DNA of 64,000 bases, taken from the NCBI RefSeq assembly GCF_003047265.1, contig NZ_PZYY01000007.1, forward strand, positions 124,001 through 188,000, in the 5' to 3' direction. The position numbers and the translations under genes were made by a program. The notes under the pieces are model-generated. The model had not been told where the DNA came from. It saw only the letters and a list, made by a program, of their open reading frames with translations, and did not search any database. Positions 17,639 to 25,324 of the stretch are shown piece after piece. This stretch comes from Nocardioides terrigena. GTDB lineage: Bacteria; Actinomycetota; Actinomycetes; Propionibacteriales; Nocardioidaceae. Positions within the stretch are counted from its first letter, which is position 1, and every line of letters starts with the position of its first letter.

Positions 17639-17748
17639 AGCGGCTCGCGACGCTGCTCGTCGCGGCTACCCTGATGGGGATGGGGCTCGCGCTGGTCGCG
17701 GCACGGCGCCGACGCGACCACGAGGGGGCCACCCGTGCGACTGCGTGA
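17635..17748 (+). CDS. Possible 37-residue single-pass membrane peptide
   Basis: A short frame starting GTG 17635 inside the stop of the signal peptidase gene (GTGA) and running 14 bases into the next gene. The product, beginning MKRLATLLVAATLMGMGLAL, has a basic start, one hydrophobic helix and a RRRRDHEG tail. GGAGAG lies six bases before the GTG. The placement is that of a coupled gene, but a 37-codon frame could also be just a bridge that carries ribosomes to the next start. Confidence 0.45.
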   Translation: MKRLATLLVAATLMGMGLALVAARRRRDHEGATRATA

Positions 17749-18328
17749 CGAGCCCCTGCTGCACGTGCTGGGCTCGGTCCGGGTCCGCGCGGTCCTCGCC
17801 CTCGGCATCCTCGTGGCCCCGCTCGGGGTCAACACGATGGCGTACTGGTCCTCGCGGGTCGTCCTGGCGCCCGGCACCGTCCAGGCCGGCACCCTCGACC
17901 TCACGGTCAACGGCGCGAACTCGCTGGCCGAGGCCGGACTGACGGTCGGCAACATGGCACCGGGGGCAACCACGGCCGCCGTGTTCACCGTGAGGAACGC
18001 CAGCGCGGGCGGCAACGCCGTGCTCACCTACACCGTCCACGCGACGGCCGCCGACGCCGCTCCCGCCGGCACGTCCGCGGCCCTGGTCGCCAAGGTCACC
18101 ACGGCGTCCACCGTGACCACCTCCGGGACGAACAAGACCTGCGGGGGCACGGTCGTCACCACCGCAGCGACGTTCAACGGCCCCCTCGTCGCCGCGCCTC
18201 GTGAGCTCGGCGTCGGCGCCAGCCAGACCCTGTGCGTCCAGGCGAGCCTGGCTGCAGACGCCCCCGCCGGGGGAAGGTCCACGATCACGATGACCTTCAA
18301 GGCCGTCCAGAAGAACCCGAACCCATGA
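17735..18328 (+). CDS. SipW-cognate (TasA-type) exported protein 2
   Basis: A 197-residue secreted protein related in layout to the first one of the operon. After a basic start, VRAVLALGILVAPLGVNTMA precedes YWSSRVVLAPGTVQAGTLDL, the SipW-type signal with AYWS and a downstream AG. The mature portion is a Thr/Ala/Val-rich beta domain resembling the repeated domains that follow such signals (GLTVGNMAPGATTAAVFTVR, then a strand TYTVHAT), with two cysteines (NKTCGG and QTLCVQ) well placed for a disulfide. GTG 17735 has GAGGGGG seven bases upstream. Its stop overlaps the next ATG (ATGA). Confidence 0.82.
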   Translation: MRLRDEPLLHVLGSVRVRAVLALGILVAPLGVNTMAYWSSRVVLAPGTVQAGTLDLTVNGANSLAEAGLTVGNMAPGATTAAVFTVRNASAGGNAVLTYTVHATAADAAPAGTSAALVAKVTTASTVTTSGTNKTCGGTVVTTAATFNGPLVAAPRELGVGASQTLCVQASLAADAPAGGRSTITMTFKAVQKNPNP

Positions 18329-19308
18329 TGATCGACATCTCGCCCGCACCCGCGCCGTCCTCCCGCACGCACGGCTTGCCCGGGGCCGCTGGCGCGGTGC
18401 TCACGGTGGCAGCGGCACTCGGGGCGCTGTCCCTGGTGGCCGCGGTGGTGTTCGCCGTCGCCGGCGTCACCCCCCTGATCTTCACCTCCGGCTCGATGAG
18501 TCCCGAGATCCCGACCGGCTCCCTGGCCCTGGCGCGCACGACGCCGGTCGGCGACCTCGCGGTCGGCGACGTCGTCTCGGTGCCGGACGCCGTGGGGACC
18601 CGGGTCACCCACCGCGTGGTCGCGATCGATCCCCGGGGCCTCACGCTCAAGGGGGACGCCAACCTGTCAGCAGACTCCGGCACCTACGCGGTCGCGGACG
18701 CGGACAAGGTCCTGGTGTCCGTGCCGTACGCCGGGACGGCCCTGTCGGCAGTGACGGGGCCAAGAGGACGGGGTGCGCTCGTCCTGCTGGGGGCGCTCGT
18801 CCTGCTGTCCCTGGTGTGGCCGCGTGCCGGGGTGCGTCTCGCCCGCGCCGAGCGTGTCGCGGTGCTCGCCGCCCTCACGGTCGTGATCGGTGTCGGCGCC
18901 GGTGTGGCCCGGGCTCCGGAGGGCACCTCGGCCTTCTGGACCGACAGCGTCGACGCCACGAGCACGGTGTCCGTGGCCGTGCCGGTCCTCCCGCAGCTGA
19001 CAGGCACCAGCTGCCAGACCAGCTCGGGCAAGGACGTGAGGCTCAGGTGGGCCGACGTGCCTGCGGACGACGACTTCCTGGTGGAGGCACTGCGCAGCGG
19101 TCAGGTCGTCGACTCCGTGACCAGGGACGACAGTGCGCCCAATGTCGAGATCAGCGGGAGCGCCAACGGCGGTGGCGCCCAGCTGTTCCTGCCTGACGGC
19201 ACGTACGCCATCCGCGTGACGGCACGCGACAATGGTGTGGCCCACCGGTCCAGCACCTTCACGATCACGGTGTTCAACGGTGCTCGGGAGGTCCGCTGCG
19301 GGACGTGA
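18325..19308 (+). CDS. Signal peptidase I (S26B) fused to a SipW-type signal and extracytoplasmic domain
   Basis: A 327-residue protein. Residues about 30-170 are a second ER-type signal peptidase: a membrane helix, catalytic Ser in FTSGSMSPEIPTG near 57, His in THRV near 95, and LKGDANLSADS. A second helix follows (GALVLLGALVLLSLVW) and then a third hydrophobic stretch VAVLAALTVVIGVGAGVARA leading into AFWTDSVDATSTVSV near 203-217, which looks like the AYWSD region of a SipW-type signal. The remaining 105 residues (one Cys near each end) look like a fibronectin-III-like or Ig-like beta domain. The enzyme may therefore cleave and release its own C-terminal domain. No similar fusion comes to mind. 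ATG 18325 overlaps the previous stop. Confidence 0.82.
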   Translation: MMIDISPAPAPSSRTHGLPGAAGAVLTVAAALGALSLVAAVVFAVAGVTPLIFTSGSMSPEIPTGSLALARTTPVGDLAVGDVVSVPDAVGTRVTHRVVAIDPRGLTLKGDANLSADSGTYAVADADKVLVSVPYAGTALSAVTGPRGRGALVLLGALVLLSLVWPRAGVRLARAERVAVLAALTVVIGVGAGVARAPEGTSAFWTDSVDATSTVSVAVPVLPQLTGTSCQTSSGKDVRLRWADVPADDDFLVEALRSGQVVDSVTRDDSAPNVEISGSANGGGAQLFLPDGTYAIRVTARDNGVAHRSSTFTITVFNGAREVRCGT

Positions 19309-19312
19309 CGGC

Positions 19313-20443
19313 TCAGCGCACCGCCTCGGTGACCACACGGGCAGCGTCCGCGAAGCCGTAGCCCGCACCACCCGAGAGGTCCGGCCGGCCCAGCCGCACC
19401 ACGACGGTCCGCGAGCGCGGGTCGACCAGCAGCACCTGGCCGCCGAGACCGATCGCGGCGTACGTCGACGACGGCGCCCCCGGGGCGAGCTGGCCACTGA
19501 CCGGGGTGAGCGGTTGGCCGTCCGCGTCCACCGCATCGGTGGCGCCGCGGAGCGGGCCGGGACGGTTGAGCCACCACAGGAAGCCGTACGCCGCGTTGTG
19601 CACGGTCGAGGACGAGCCGACCGACTTCCGCACCCAGTCGCGGGTGACGATCCGCTTGCCGTCCACGGCGCCCCGCCCGAGGTAGAGCGTGCCGAACCTG
19701 GCCAGGTCCAGGCAGGTGGTCTGGAGGCCGAAGAAGACCGTGGTCGAGCGTCCGCTCGCGTCGCGCACCATCCGGGTGTGGGTCATGCCCAGCGGCGCGA
19801 ACAGCCGTCGGGCGGCGAACCGGTCGACGGGCATGCCGGTGGCCCGTCGGAGCACCGCGTCGAGCACCTGGATCGCCGCGTTGTTGTAGGCCCACGCACT
19901 GCCCGGGGCGTGCTGCTGGGTCAGCCCGACGGCGTACGCCGTGCGGTTGCGGGCCTGCACCAGGGTGCCGTAGTCGGAGTCGAAGGACCAGAAGCGCCCG
20001 CTGTCGTTGGAGAGCAGGTGGCGCACCGTGACGGCGGCCGACGGGGTCCCGCGCCACTGCGGGACGTAGCGCGCCACGCGGTCGTCGAGGCGCAGCGATC
20101 CGTCGCGGACGGCGATGCCGACGAGGGCGCTGGTGACGGACTTGGTGATGGAGAAGACCTCGCGCGGCGTGGTCCGTCTCGTGCCCCAGTTCCAGTCGCG
20201 GGCGAGGCGACCCTTGCGGACGACGGCGTAGCAGGTCGAGTCCGCCTGCCTCGCCTCGGTGGCCAGGGCGTCGAGACGGGCGGGCCGCAGCCCGAGGGCC
20301 GCGGGACTGGCGGTGGGCCAGCCGTCGATCGTCGTCCGCGGGGGCGGCGCGGGCGCGGGCGCGGTGCCGGCCGGCGTCGCGCCGAGGACGAGCAGCGCGG
20401 ACAGCAACGGGGTGGCGAGCGCCGCGGTGCGGAAGGACCTCAT
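19313..20443 (-). CDS. Secreted serine hydrolase, beta-lactamase/class C family
   Basis: A 376-residue exported serine hydrolase of the beta-lactamase/penicillin-binding fold. Signal peptide [20 protein letters not shown] ending near APAP; catalytic tetrad S-x-x-K in FSITKS near 100; the second motif Y-x-N in YNNAAIQ near 178; Ser/Gly-rich strand [10 protein letters not shown] near the end in place of a KTG. Such proteins are esterases, D-aminopeptidases or amidases as often as lactamases; the substrate is unknown. It converges on the signal peptidase fusion gene (4-base gap) and is divergent from pdxT. Confidence 0.88.
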   Translation of the reverse strand: MRSFRTAALATPLLSALLVLGATPAGTAPAPAPPPRTTIDGWPTASPAALGLRPARLDALATEARQADSTCYAVVRKGRLARDWNWGTRRTTPREVFSITKSVTSALVGIAVRDGSLRLDDRVARYVPQWRGTPSAAVTVRHLLSNDSGRFWSFDSDYGTLVQARNRTAYAVGLTQQHAPGSAWAYNNAAIQVLDAVLRRATGMPVDRFAARRLFAPLGMTHTRMVRDASGRSTTVFFGLQTTCLDLARFGTLYLGRGAVDGKRIVTRDWVRKSVGSSSTVHNAAYGFLWWLNRPGPLRGATDAVDADGQPLTPVSGQLAPGAPSSTYAAIGLGGQVLLVDPRSRTVVVRLGRPDLSGGAGYGFADAARVVTEAVR

Positions 20444-20451
20444 GGGGCCCG

Positions 20452-20457
20452 AGGATA
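20452..20457 (-). promoter_or_regulatory. -10 element, leaderless start of the serine hydrolase gene
   Basis: TATCCT on the minus strand, eight bases before ATG 20443, in the 44-bp gap shared with pdxT. Confidence 0.45.
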
Positions 20458-20473
20458 CGGCCGGTGCGGTCCG

Positions 20474-20479
20474 TAGGAT
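20474..20479 (+). promoter_or_regulatory. -10 element, leaderless start of pdxT
   Basis: TAGGAT eight bases before GTG 20488, opposite the serine hydrolase promoter. Confidence 0.55.
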
Positions 20480-20487
20480 CCTCGCTC

Positions 20488-21084
20488 GTGAACCAGACCA
20501 TCGGCGTCCTCGCGCTGCAGGGCGACGTGCGCGAGCACCTGCGGGCCCTCGCCTCCTGCGGCGCGGACGCGATCGCCGTACGCCGGCCCGCCGAGCTCGC
20601 CGCCGTCGACGGCCTGGTCCTGCCGGGCGGTGAGTCGACCACGATGGTCAAGCTGGCCCGGATCTTCGACCTGCTCGAGCCGCTGCGGGAGCGGGTCGCC
20701 GACGGGCTGCCGGCCTTCGGCACGTGTGCCGGGATGATCCTGCTGGCCGACCGGGTCGAGGACGGCGCGCCCGGCCAGGAGACGGTGGGTGGCCTCGACA
20801 TCACGGTGCGGCGCAACGCCTTCGGGCGACAGGTCGACTCCTTCGAGGAGGACCTCCACGTCGAGGGACTCGACGACCCCGTGCACGCCGTCTTCATCCG
20901 CGCCCCGTGGGTCGAGGAGGTCGGTCCGCGCGTCGAGACACTGGCGCGCGTCGCGGCAGGACCGGCCGCCGGTAGGATCGTCGGCGTTCGCCAGGGTCAC
21001 CTGATGGCGACCTCCTTCCATCCGGAGGTCGGCGGGGACACCCGGATCCACCAGATGTTCGTGGACCTCGTGCGCAAGGGCTGA
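20488..21084 (+). CDS. pdxT: Pyridoxal 5'-phosphate synthase glutaminase subunit PdxT
   Basis: Class I glutamine amidotransferase, 198 residues, that hydrolyses glutamine and channels ammonia to PdxS. Landmarks: [14 protein letters not shown] at the N-terminus, the oxyanion strand [10 protein letters not shown], nucleophile Cys in [11 protein letters not shown] near 78, and the His-x-Glu pair in SFHPEVGGD near 180. GTG 20488 fits the family N-terminus and lies eight bases after TAGGAT; an eight-codon extension to 20464 is unneeded. It is separated from pdxS by the 16.4-20.4 kb accessory block. Confidence 0.96.
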   Translation: MNQTIGVLALQGDVREHLRALASCGADAIAVRRPAELAAVDGLVLPGGESTTMVKLARIFDLLEPLRERVADGLPAFGTCAGMILLADRVEDGAPGQETVGGLDITVRRNAFGRQVDSFEEDLHVEGLDDPVHAVFIRAPWVEEVGPRVETLARVAAGPAAGRIVGVRQGHLMATSFHPEVGGDTRIHQMFVDLVRKG

Positions 21085-21128
21085 CCGAGCGGACCACGCC
21101 GTACTGCACCGGAGAAGAAGAGGGACCC

Positions 21129-21899
21129 ATGTCTGGCCACTCCAAGTGGGCGACCACGAAGCACAAGAAGGCCGCGATCGACGCCAAGCGCGGCAAGCTG
21201 TTCGCCAAGCTCATCAAGAACATCGAGGTGGCGGCCAAGCAGGGCGGCGGTGACCCCTCCGGCAACCCGACGCTCTTCGACGCGATCCAGAAGGCGAAGA
21301 AGAGCTCGGTCCCCAACGACAACATCGACCGCGCCGTCAAGCGCGGCTCGGGGGCCGAGGCCGGCGCTGCCGACTACCAGACGATCATGTACGAGGTCTA
21401 CGGCCCGCAGGGCGTCGCGCTGCTCGTCGAGTGCCTCACCGACAACCGCAACCGTGCGGCCATGGAGGTCCGCACCGCGGTGACCCGCAACGGCGGCACG
21501 CTCGCCGATCCGGGCTCGGTGTCGAGGCTCTTCACCCGCAAGGGCGTCGTCGTGGTGCCCAAGACGCAGGAGACCCGCGAGGTCTCCGAGGACGACGTCC
21601 TCGAGGCGACGCTCGACGCCGGCGCCGAGGAGGTCAACGACCTCGACGAGGTGTTCCAGGTGCAGTCCGAGGCCACCGACGTCGTCGAGGTCCGCACGGC
21701 CCTCCAGGCGGCCGGCATCGACTACGACTCCGCGGACGTCGAGTTCGTGGCGAGCATGGAGATCCCGGTCGCCGACAGCGACTCGGCGGGCAAGGTGTTC
21801 CGCCTCGTCGACGCGCTCGAGGACCTCGACGACGTCCAGAACGTCTTCACCAACGTCGACGTCCCCGACGAGGTGCTCGCCCAGCTCGAGGACGCCTGA
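21129..21899 (+). CDS. YebC/PmpR-family regulatory/translation factor
   Basis: A 256-residue cytoplasmic protein of the YebC (TACO1) family. It begins with the invariant [20 protein letters not shown] and continues with [17 protein letters not shown]. Members have been described as transcriptional regulators and, more recently, as factors acting at the ribosome on difficult sequences. It is placed between pdxT and ruvC, as in most actinobacteria. AGAAGAAGAGGG just upstream is a good ribosome site for ATG 21129. Confidence 0.95.
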   Translation: MSGHSKWATTKHKKAAIDAKRGKLFAKLIKNIEVAAKQGGGDPSGNPTLFDAIQKAKKSSVPNDNIDRAVKRGSGAEAGAADYQTIMYEVYGPQGVALLVECLTDNRNRAAMEVRTAVTRNGGTLADPGSVSRLFTRKGVVVVPKTQETREVSEDDVLEATLDAGAEEVNDLDEVFQVQSEATDVVEVRTALQAAGIDYDSADVEFVASMEIPVADSDSAGKVFRLVDALEDLDDVQNVFTNVDVPDEVLAQLEDA

Positions 21900-21949
21900 C
21901 GGACCCGTCCGCCGCGCGTGTCGTACGCCGACTCCGCCGCGCCGCTTGT

Positions 21950-21955
21950 TAGCGT
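21950..21955 (+). promoter_or_regulatory. -10 element of the ruvCAB operon
   Basis: TAGCGT, preceded by TTGT, eight bases before the LexA box; a start near 21962 would place the box on the transcription start. Confidence 0.45.
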
Positions 21956-21962
21956 GCTCGTG

Positions 21963-21976
21963 CGAACAGATGTTCG
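21963..21976 (+). promoter_or_regulatory. LexA (SOS) box upstream of ruvCAB
   Basis: CGAACAGATGTTCG is a perfect CGAAC-N4-GTTCG palindrome, the Gram-positive/actinobacterial LexA operator. It lies 36 bases before ruvC ATG 22013, just past a -10-like TAGCGT, so LexA binding would block transcription until DNA damage. Confidence 0.8.
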
Positions 21977-22012
21977 GACGGCTGGCAGGACGACGGTGAG
22001 GAGGTGGGTGCC

Positions 22013-22534
22013 ATGCGCGTGCTCGGCATAGACCCCGGCCTCACCCGCTGCGGCGTCGGCGTGGTCGAGGGCTCGCTCGGACGCCCGCTGAGCCTCGTCG
22101 ACGTCAACGTGCTGCGCACCAGCGCCGGCATCCCGGTCGCCGAGCGGCTGGTGACCATCGAGAAGGGCCTCGACGCCTGGCTCGACGAGTTCCAGCCGGA
22201 CGCCGTGGCGGTGGAGCGGATCTTCGCGCGCTCCGACTCCAGCACCATCATGGGCACGGCCCAGGCCAGCGGCATCGCCCTCGTGGTCGCCGCCCGGCGC
22301 GGGCTCCCCGTCGCCATGCACACGCCGAGCGAGGTCAAGGCCGCCGTGTCCGGCAGCGGACGCGCCGACAAGGCCCAGGTGACCGCCATGGTGACGCGCA
22401 TCCTGCGCCTCGACGCGCCGCCCAAGCCCGCCGACGCCGCCGACGCCCTCGCCCTGGCCATCACCCACATCTGGCGCGGCAGCGCCCAGGCACGCATCGA
22501 CGCCGCGCTGGCCGCGGCCGGGAGGAAGCAGTGA
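22013..22534 (+). CDS. ruvC: Crossover junction endodeoxyribonuclease RuvC
   Basis: Holliday junction resolvase, 173 residues. Four acidic active-site residues are recognisable: Asp in [12 protein letters not shown] at the N-terminus, Glu in AVERIF near 68, and the two in the C-terminal [12 protein letters not shown]. The start is ATG 22013, with GAGGAGG eight bases upstream; a GTG at 22004 overlaps that site. First gene of a ruvC-ruvA-ruvB operon; its stop overlaps the ruvA GTG. Confidence 0.96.
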   Translation: MRVLGIDPGLTRCGVGVVEGSLGRPLSLVDVNVLRTSAGIPVAERLVTIEKGLDAWLDEFQPDAVAVERIFARSDSSTIMGTAQASGIALVVAARRGLPVAMHTPSEVKAAVSGSGRADKAQVTAMVTRILRLDAPPKPADAADALALAITHIWRGSAQARIDAALAAAGRKQ

Positions 22535-23130
22535 TCGCATTCGTCCGGGGCGAGGTCGCCGCCGTCACGCTCACCAGCGCCGTCCTCGAGGTCGGCGGTG
22601 TCGGTCTCGAGCTCATGTGCACGCCCGGCACGCTCGCGACCCTGCGCGTCGGCCGCGAGGCGATGCTGCCCACCAGCATGGTGGTCCGCGAGGACTCACT
22701 CACCGTGTTCGGCTTCCTCGACGAGGACGAGAAGCAGGCCTTCGAGCTCGTCCAGACCGCATCGGGCGTGGGTCCCAAGCTCGCGCAGGCGATGCTCGCG
22801 GTGCTCTCGCCCGACGACCTGCGGGTCGCGGTCGCGGCCGAGGACGTCAAGACCCTCACCCGGGTGCCCGGCATCGGGCAGAAGGGCGCCCAGCGCATCA
22901 TCCTCGAGCTCCGCGACCGCATCGGCTCCCCGGTCGGCTCCGGCAGCCGTACGTCGCCCGCGGCCGCGGCGGCGCCGTGGCGCGACCAGGTCCAGCAGGG
23001 GCTGGTGGGCCTGGGCTGGTCGGCCAAGGAGGCCGACAAGGCCATCGAGGCCGTCTCCGGCGATGCCGGACCGAGCCCCGACGTGCCCGCCCTGCTGCGC
23101 GCTGCGCTCCGCACGCTGAGCAAGGCCTGA
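22531..23130 (+). CDS. ruvA: Holliday junction branch migration protein RuvA
   Basis: The junction-binding subunit, 199 residues. OB-fold domain at the start ([20 protein letters not shown]), helix-hairpin-helix motifs in the middle ([19 protein letters not shown] and [18 protein letters not shown]), and the RuvB-contacting domain III at the C-terminus ([13 protein letters not shown]). GTG 22531 overlaps the ruvC stop (GTGA). Confidence 0.96.
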   Translation: MIAFVRGEVAAVTLTSAVLEVGGVGLELMCTPGTLATLRVGREAMLPTSMVVREDSLTVFGFLDEDEKQAFELVQTASGVGPKLAQAMLAVLSPDDLRVAVAAEDVKTLTRVPGIGQKGAQRIILELRDRIGSPVGSGSRTSPAAAAAPWRDQVQQGLVGLGWSAKEADKAIEAVSGDAGPSPDVPALLRAALRTLSKA

Positions 23131-23143
23131 GGGGGCGGGTCCG

Positions 23144-24262
23144 ATGCCGATCGACTGGGACGACACGGGGCTGGACGACGGCGACGTCGACCTCGCCGGG
23201 GCCGAGCTGACCCCGGCCGAGGCCGCGCACTTCCGCCGGCTGACCGACGCGGAGGCCGACGGCGACGAGCGGGCCGTCGAGGCCGCCCTGCGTCCCCGGA
23301 GCCTGGACGAGGTCGTCGGACAGACCCGGGTCCGCGACCAGCTCGGACTGGTCCTCGAGGCCGCGCGCCGGCGGGGCAAGGCCCCCGACCACGTGCTGCT
23401 GTCCGGACCGCCCGGCCTGGGCAAGACGACGCTGGCGATGATCATCGCGGGGGAGATGTCCTCCCCGCTGCGCCTCACGAGTGGTCCGGCGATCACCCAC
23501 GCCGGGGACCTGGCCGCGATCCTGTCGGGGCTCAACGAGGGCGACGTCCTCTTCGTCGACGAGATCCACCGGATGTCGCGCCCCGCCGAGGAGATGCTCT
23601 ACATGGCGATGGAGGACTTCCGGGTCGACGTCGTCATCGGCAAGGGTCCCGGGGCCACGGCGATCCCGCTCGAGATCCCGCCCTTCACCCTGGTCGGAGC
23701 CACCACCCGGGCCGGCCTGCTTCCCGGTCCGCTGCGCGACCGCTTCGGATTCACGGCCCACCTCGAGTTCTACGAGCCGCACGAGCTCGACCTCATCGTC
23801 CACCGGTCCGCCGGCCTGCTCGGGGTCGAGCTGACCGCCGAGGGGTCCTCCGAGATCGCCTCCCGGTCGCGCGGCACCCCGCGCATCGCCAACCGGCTGC
23901 TCCGCCGCGTGCGCGACTACGCCCAGGTGCGCGCCGACGGCATCGTGACGCTGCCCGTCTCCCGCTCGGCGCTCGAGCTCTACGAGGTCGACGAGTCCGG
24001 CCTCGACCGCCTCGACCGGGCGGTCCTCGACGTGCTGTGCCGCCGCTTCGGGGGTGGGCCCGTGGGGGTCGCCACCCTGGCCGTCGCGGTGGGGGAGGAG
24101 CGCGAGACCGTCGAGGAGGTCGCCGAGCCCTTCCTCGTGCGGTCGGGGCTGCTCGCCCGCACCCCCCGTGGGCGGGTCGCCACCCGTGCCGCGTGGCACC
24201 ACCTGGGCCTCTCGATGCCCGCCGGTGCCGGCATCGAGGGCTCGCTGTTCGACGACGTGTGA
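23144..24262 (+). CDS. ruvB: Holliday junction branch migration helicase RuvB
   Basis: AAA+ ATPase motor of branch migration, 372 residues. Order: a short acidic N-terminal extension (about 40 residues, [19 protein letters not shown]), [12 protein letters not shown], Walker [13 protein letters not shown] near 92, Walker [10 protein letters not shown] near 137, sensor [19 protein letters not shown], and a C-terminal winged helix. It starts 13 bases after ruvA. Confidence 0.96.
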   Translation: MPIDWDDTGLDDGDVDLAGAELTPAEAAHFRRLTDAEADGDERAVEAALRPRSLDEVVGQTRVRDQLGLVLEAARRRGKAPDHVLLSGPPGLGKTTLAMIIAGEMSSPLRLTSGPAITHAGDLAAILSGLNEGDVLFVDEIHRMSRPAEEMLYMAMEDFRVDVVIGKGPGATAIPLEIPPFTLVGATTRAGLLPGPLRDRFGFTAHLEFYEPHELDLIVHRSAGLLGVELTAEGSSEIASRSRGTPRIANRLLRRVRDYAQVRADGIVTLPVSRSALELYEVDESGLDRLDRAVLDVLCRRFGGGPVGVATLAVAVGEERETVEEVAEPFLVRSGLLARTPRGRVATRAAWHHLGLSMPAGAGIEGSLFDDV

Positions 24263-24367
24263 CCCGGCCCGCACCGGCCACGTACACTCCACCGTTGGTC
24301 CCTCCCGACTGCGTCTGCAGCTCGTGGGGACCGTCGTCTCACTCCCTGACTCGCGAGGTACTCGACC

Positions 24368-24679
24368 GTGACGGAGCTCGTCTCCTTCCTGCCCCTGGTG
24401 GCCATTGCCCTGCTCTTCTGGCTGATGGTGGTGCGACCCGCCTCCCGCCGCCAGAAGGAGCTCGCCCGCCTCCAGTCCTCCCTGGAGCCCGGCCAGCGCG
24501 TGATGCTGTCGTCCGGCATCTTCGGCACGATCATTTCGGTGGTCGACGACCGCGTGAAGGTCGAGATCGCCCCGGGCGTCGAGGTCGAGGTCGTCCGCCC
24601 GGCCATCGGCTCCGTCGTACCCGTCGAGGAGGAGGAGCCCGGGACCACGCCCGGGACGCACTCCGACCCGGAGGCCTGA
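24368..24679 (+). CDS. yajC: Preprotein translocase accessory subunit YajC
   Basis: A 103-residue single-pass membrane protein: N-terminal helix SFLPLVAIALLFWLMVV, then RPASRRQKEL and a conserved loop LEPGQRVMLSSGIFGTI. YajC accompanies SecDF in the translocon. In most actinobacteria yajC is followed by secD and secF; here apt follows at once. GTG 24368. The 105-base gap after ruvB has a TACACT -10-like hexamer near 24284-24289 that could drive a yajC-apt transcript. Confidence 0.9.
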   Translation: MTELVSFLPLVAIALLFWLMVVRPASRRQKELARLQSSLEPGQRVMLSSGIFGTIISVVDDRVKVEIAPGVEVEVVRPAIGSVVPVEEEEPGTTPGTHSDPEA

Positions 24680-24680
24680 G

Positions 24681-25265
24681 GTGGCCCCTCGGGCTGAGAC
24701 CGGGCCGGACGTGAGCGATCCGACCGGCGACCTGGCCCGGGCCCACCTCGACCGCCTCATCATCGACGTCCCCGACTACCCGGAGGCGGGGGTCGTCTTC
24801 AAGGACATCACGCCGCTGCTGGCCGACCACGTGGCCTTCGGGTCGGTCGTGGGTGCGCTGGCGCAGGCCGGTCGGGACGCCTCGGGCGCCACGGTCGTGG
24901 ACAAGGTCCTGGGCATGGAGGCTCGCGGGTTCATCCTGGCCGCCCCGGTCGCCCTCGAGCTCGGGGCGGGCTTCGTGCCCGTCCGCAAGGCCGGCAAGCT
25001 CCCGCGCGCGACGCACTCGGTCTCCTACTCGCTGGAGTACGGCGAGGCGACGCTCGAGGTGCACCGCGACGGCATCTCGCCCGGCGATCGGGTGCTCCTG
25101 GTCGACGACGTGCTGGCCACCGGCGGCACCGTGGCGGCCACCCGCGAGCTCGTCGAGCGGTGCGGCGGCACGTGCGTCGGCGTGGCCGTCCTGATGGAGC
25201 TGAGCTTCCTCCCGGGCCGTGCCGCGGTCGACGGACTGCCGCTGCGCGCCCTGATGACGGTCTGA
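24681..25265 (+). CDS. apt: Adenine phosphoribosyltransferase
   Basis: Purine salvage enzyme, 194 residues, making AMP from adenine and PRPP. Family landmarks are VPDYPEAGVVFKDITPLL at the N-terminus, DKVLGMEARGF, and the PRPP loop VLLVDDVLATGGT. GTG 24681 has GGAGG six bases upstream; a shorter start at 24711 lacks a ribosome site. It begins one base after yajC ends, so the two are co-translated. Confidence 0.95.
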   Translation: MAPRAETGPDVSDPTGDLARAHLDRLIIDVPDYPEAGVVFKDITPLLADHVAFGSVVGALAQAGRDASGATVVDKVLGMEARGFILAAPVALELGAGFVPVRKAGKLPRATHSVSYSLEYGEATLEVHRDGISPGDRVLLVDDVLATGGTVAATRELVERCGGTCVGVAVLMELSFLPGRAAVDGLPLRALMTV

Positions 25266-25312
25266 CCTCGCGCTGACCTGGAGACCGCCCCACCGGCGCG
25301 CGGGGTCGTCAC

Positions 25313-25318
25313 TAGACT
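25313..25318 (+). promoter_or_regulatory. -10 element, leaderless start of the rel gene
   Basis: TAGACT six bases before ATG 25325; no ribosome-binding site between them. Confidence 0.6.
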
Positions 25319-25324
25319 GGGTGG

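Noticed and set aside
17407..17748. A 113-codon version of the small membrane ORF
   Set aside because: Its first two thirds lie inside the signal peptidase gene in another frame; only the last 37 codons have a start with ribosome site and a plausible membrane helix.
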